Assembly: GCA_947074225.1 (NCBI GenBank)
Contig: CAMTOX010000062.1
Span: forward strand, 1 to 8,645
DNA from: an uncultured bacterium
GTDB taxonomy: Bacteria > Bacteroidota > Bacteroidia > Bacteroidales > Paludibacteraceae
DNA length: 8,645 bases
Direction: 5' to 3'
Shown here in pieces: positions 6,698 through 8,645 of the stretch; the first letter of the stretch is position 1; every line of letters starts with the position of its first letter. The position numbers and the translations under genes are program-made. Under the pieces are notes generated by a model. The model saw nothing but the letters and a program-made list of their open reading frames with translations, had not been told where the DNA came from and did no database searches.

Positions 6698-7174
6698 ATG
6701 TCAATCCAACTCGCTCAACTTAATTTGCCAACTTTTTCTTTCAGAATGAAAGAGGAGCAAGGCAAACAAAAAATCTTCGATCAGCTACGCCGTAAATGGT
6801 TGGTATTGACCCCTGAGGAGTGGGTGAGACAGAATATTATTGCTTTTTTAATAGAGCAGAAAGAGTTTCCACCTATTCGTATAGCCAATGAAATTGCTTT
6901 GCAATATAATGGATTGTCGAGAAGATGCGACTCTTTGGTTTACGATCAACATTGTAAACCGCTTCTAATTATTGAGTATAAAGCACCCTCTATAGCTATT
7001 AATCAGAAGGTTTTTGATCAAATTGCAGTCTATAATCTTGAGCTTCAAGTGCCTTATCTGCTGGTTAGTAATGGCTTGCAACATATCTTCTGTCAAGTGA
7101 ATCTGAAAGAGCGTCGCTACCTGTTTATTCCTGAAATTCCTAACTATCAACAGCTAATAGCTGAGAAACCCTAA
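6698..7174 (+). CDS. Stand-alone HsdR N-terminal-domain (PD-(D/E)XK nuclease-fold) protein
   Basis: A 158-residue protein matching the N-terminal domain of type I restriction subunit HsdR, with no helicase/translocase domain after it. Residues 36-55 (VLTPEEWVRQNIIAFLIEQK) are the helical lead-in. The nuclease-fold core is visible as Asp78 in RRCDSLVYD, then Glu93 and Lys95 in LLIIEYKAP, giving the D-X14-E-X-K metal site of PD-(D/E)XK enzymes. A QxxxY-like motif follows (QIAVYNLELQVPYLLVSNG, 108-126). All key residues look intact, so DNA cleavage is chemically plausible, but no hsdM or hsdS lies nearby and the role is unknown. It is divergent from amn-holA and I recall this protein occurring near holA in many Bacteroidota. 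That suggests a housekeeping rather than restriction role, which is inference. It is the only plus-strand gene here. Confidence 0.85.
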   Translation: MSIQLAQLNLPTFSFRMKEEQGKQKIFDQLRRKWLVLTPEEWVRQNIIAFLIEQKEFPPIRIANEIALQYNGLSRRCDSLVYDQHCKPLLIIEYKAPSIAINQKVFDQIAVYNLELQVPYLLVSNGLQHIFCQVNLKERRYLFIPEIPNYQQLIAEKP

Positions 7175-7187
7175 AGATGCTTAGAGA

Positions 7188-7820
7188 TTAAATCCAACGT
7201 TTACGGTAGTCGTTTTGTCTACCATCGTTTTGACGACCATTGTAAGGCTGTACATAACGACGGTTGTTGTTCTGACGAGTATCGTAAAGTTTCATGTCGT
7301 TATCCAGATTTAATTTACCCCCCGACATTTGGCGCATATCGTCAACAATCTTAATGTTCTCCACATTATCTTTGTTAAACTGCATATAACTACGTTTCAT
7401 ATGCGAGGCTATAAGCTTTGCCAACTCATCATGATTACGTGTATCGGGATGTTCGGCCAAATATGTCACAAAGTTTTGAATGTTTCTGCCATAATGCATA
7501 TAACGAATACGTCCGCTACTATAAGGTACACGGTCTGGTTTGGCATTTAATTTCTCGGGACGAATAATCTCAAAAGGGTAGTCAATATCCAACTTAAAAT
7601 CGGACATGATTGCCAAATGGTCCCACAATTTATGCTTAAAAGTCTCTACATCGCGCAGATATGGAAACATATTACCCATGAAGTTGATAATGGTACGTGC
7701 ACAACGGTTGCGTTCTGCGCGATTGTCCAACTGTAAACAGATATTTACCATTTGCTGCACATTACGTCCATACTCTGGCATAATCAAATCTACTTTGGGT
7801 CTATAAGGCATGTTATTCAT
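7188..7820 (-). CDS. DUF4290 family protein
   Basis: A 210-residue cytoplasmic protein of the Bacteroidota-specific DUF4290 family; function unknown. The N-terminal LIMPEYGRNVQQMV (12-25) is the family hallmark. A related segment, MHYGRNIQNFV, recurs at 108-118, suggesting an internal repeat of a helical unit. Between them are charged helices with many aromatic residues (MFPYLRDVETFKHKLWDHLA, 51-70). The C-terminal 30 residues (about 181-208) are low-complexity, rich in Asn, Arg, Gln and Tyr, with GRQND twice in tandem; this tail is probably disordered and could bind nucleic acid. There is no signal peptide. The start could be Met1 or Met4; I use the longer. It lies 19 nt after tsaB and is likely on the same transcript. 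Its 3' end faces the HsdR-N-like gene with only 13 bp between stops and no terminator visible. Confidence 0.88.
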   Translation of the reverse strand: MNNMPYRPKVDLIMPEYGRNVQQMVNICLQLDNRAERNRCARTIINFMGNMFPYLRDVETFKHKLWDHLAIMSDFKLDIDYPFEIIRPEKLNAKPDRVPYSSGRIRYMHYGRNIQNFVTYLAEHPDTRNHDELAKLIASHMKRSYMQFNKDNVENIKIVDDMRQMSGGKLNLDNDMKLYDTRQNNNRRYVQPYNGRQNDGRQNDYRKRWI

Positions 7821-7839
7821 AATATTTATTTTTATTGTA

Positions 7840-8526
7840 TTACAATCTATTTTTTGGCGTGGTGGCTTGAAACTCTTTTAAATAAAAGGGTTCATAATAG
7901 GCCACATCTTCAAAGCGCCCTTCGCGATAGCTCTCCTGAGCAAGTGCAATCATATCTGTTGCTAAAGGAACTATATCATTCAAAAATCGTGCATTTTCAG
8001 ATTGAATTACCTCACGGCACTTCTCGGCGCCATTTCCAAAGAAGGTGAGTGGTCCCTGGTTCAGTTCAGAAGCAAACGATTCTGCATCTATAATCATTGC
8101 TTCAATGGGTCTTAATCTATTTAATTCTCTATCAAATAGGGTAGTGTACACCTCCATGCGGCGAGCATCTATCATGGGAACCAACAATCCTTCTACTCTT
8201 CCTAATGTTTTGCGCGCTGCCTGGGCCATTACTGCTAAGGTATCTATAGCTATAAGTGGAACTTCTAAACCATAACATAACCCTTTTGCCGTCGAAACAC
8301 CTATGCGCAATCCGGTGTACGAACCTGGACCACTACTCACTGCAATAGCATTTACTGTGAGTTCGTGCTCTTTTACAGCTTGCAATGCTGCTTCAATAAA
8401 TTGCGGCAACTTCACTGCATGCGACGGACCTTCGCACTCTACGCACTCAAATATCAACTCTCCTCCATGCGACACTGCCACTGAACATACAGTGGTACTG
8501 TTCCCACTTTTAGTACTTTCCGTCAT
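7840..8526 (-). CDS. tsaB: tRNA threonylcarbamoyladenosine biosynthesis protein TsaB, altered N terminus
   Basis: TsaB is the non-catalytic partner of TsaD in making the t6A37 modification of ANN-decoding tRNAs. The 228-residue length is normal. Family motifs are present: VCSVAVS (13-19), the conserved SHAVKLPQFI (35-44), SSGPGSYTGLRIGVSTAKGL (64-83), IDTLAVMAQ (94-102), VPMIDARRMEVYT (116-128) and the end YYEPFYLKEF (210-219). The first ten residues, MTESTKSGNS, do not look like the usual hydrophobic first strand followed by an acidic-Thr motif (as in ILxIETST); recognisable homology begins at residue 10 or 11. The ATG at 8526 is the only usable start: an in-frame TAG lies two codons before it and the same TAG ends the methyltransferase frame. 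DUF4290 follows after 19 nt. Whether this N terminus still folds is uncertain. Confidence 0.92.
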   Translation of the reverse strand: MTESTKSGNSTTVCSVAVSHGGELIFECVECEGPSHAVKLPQFIEAALQAVKEHELTVNAIAVSSGPGSYTGLRIGVSTAKGLCYGLEVPLIAIDTLAVMAQAARKTLGRVEGLLVPMIDARRMEVYTTLFDRELNRLRPIEAMIIDAESFASELNQGPLTFFGNGAEKCREVIQSENARFLNDIVPLATDMIALAQESYREGRFEDVAYYEPFYLKEFQATTPKNRL

Positions 8527-8529
8527 ATC

Positions 8530-8645
8530 CTACCATTTTCCATTTTCTTCTACTCCCTTCGTGTTAAACGTGCATGTGCTATAACTAACAAAGCCACCGG
8601 GTTTTAATGAAGGCCATATTTTCTCAATGATGTCCTGCTGACGCT
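8530..8645 (-). CDS. RsmB/RsmF-type RNA (cytosine-C5) methyltransferase, partial and apparently truncated at its C-terminal end
   Basis: The last 37 codons of a gene entering from the right edge; the first complete codon is at 8643-8641 and the stop TAG at 8530-8532. The peptide begins RQQDIIEKIWPSLKPGGF and continues VSYSTCTFNTKGVEENGKW. The YSTCTFN motif carries the catalytic-cycle Cys of NOL1/NOP2/Sun (NSUN) methyltransferases, which use S-adenosylmethionine to methylate C5 of cytosine in rRNA or tRNA. In this family the sequence normally goes on after the EENV-W segment with the final strands of the Rossmann fold and usually an RNA-binding tail. Here it stops directly after EENGKW, and the other two frames also close within about 30 nt. 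The gene therefore looks broken. It lies 3 nt from the tsaB start in the same frame. No substrate can be assigned. Confidence 0.75.
   Translation of the reverse strand, partial: RQQDIIEKIWPSLKPGGFVSYSTCTFNTKGVEENGKW

Noticed and set aside
6698..7174. Type I restriction-modification system
   Set aside because: Only an HsdR N-terminal-like domain is present; no helicase motor, hsdM or hsdS is found anywhere in the window.
7752..8584. Plus-strand ORFs at 7752-8048, 8045-8275 and 8303-8584
   Set aside because: Antisense to tsaB, the DUF4290 start and the methyltransferase fragment; compositions reflect the real genes.
1..8645. CRISPR array, IS element, tRNA or rRNA genes
   Set aside because: No regularly spaced repeats, transposase motifs, terminal inverted repeats around a gene, cloverleaf or rRNA signatures were seen on reading both strands.

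Overview
The window looks like chromosomal DNA of a low-GC member of the Bacteroidota, most likely Bacteroidales. The support is a Bacteroidales-type outer-membrane barrel, a DUF4290 gene, a short-form AMP nucleosidase, start sites without strong Shine-Dalgarno sequences, and two good matches to the Bacteroidota -7 promoter element TAnnTTTG. I see no tRNA, rRNA, IS element, phage gene or CRISPR array. Most of the content is housekeeping.

Layout from left to right. At 2-1273 (minus) lies an outer-membrane porin-like protein with a signal peptide; only its last few residues are off the window. At 1519-3348 (minus) lies the pair rpe then a YghO-like GNAT gene, closed by a clear intrinsic terminator at 1471-1508. 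The 3349-3729 gap holds one short, possibly real ORF of 51 codons and a probable rpe promoter. At 3730-6548 (minus) lies a tight run, amn then holA then a D-2-hydroxyacid dehydrogenase, with 14 and 33 nt gaps. A 149-bp divergent spacer leads to the only plus-strand gene (6698-7174), a stand-alone HsdR-N-like PD-(D/E)XK protein. It converges, with 13 bp between the stops, on DUF4290 (7188-7820, minus). Upstream of DUF4290 are tsaB (7840-8526) and the end of an RsmB/RsmF-type RNA cytosine-C5 methyltransferase (8530-8645).

Functionally the window mixes pentose phosphate metabolism (rpe), purine salvage (amn), replication (holA clamp-loader delta), tRNA t6A modification (tsaB) and RNA methylation. 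I see no single pathway tying them together.

The oddest spot is 8490-8540. The methyltransferase stops just after its catalytic STC motif, well short of the family's usual end. One codon later, in the same frame, tsaB starts without its usual first beta strand. This looks like a deletion/fusion scar, local rearrangement or assembly error. Other points worth a second look are the small nuclease-fold protein, the short ORF at 3415-3570 and the two-fold repeat in DUF4290. I did not find a convincing new multi-gene system.
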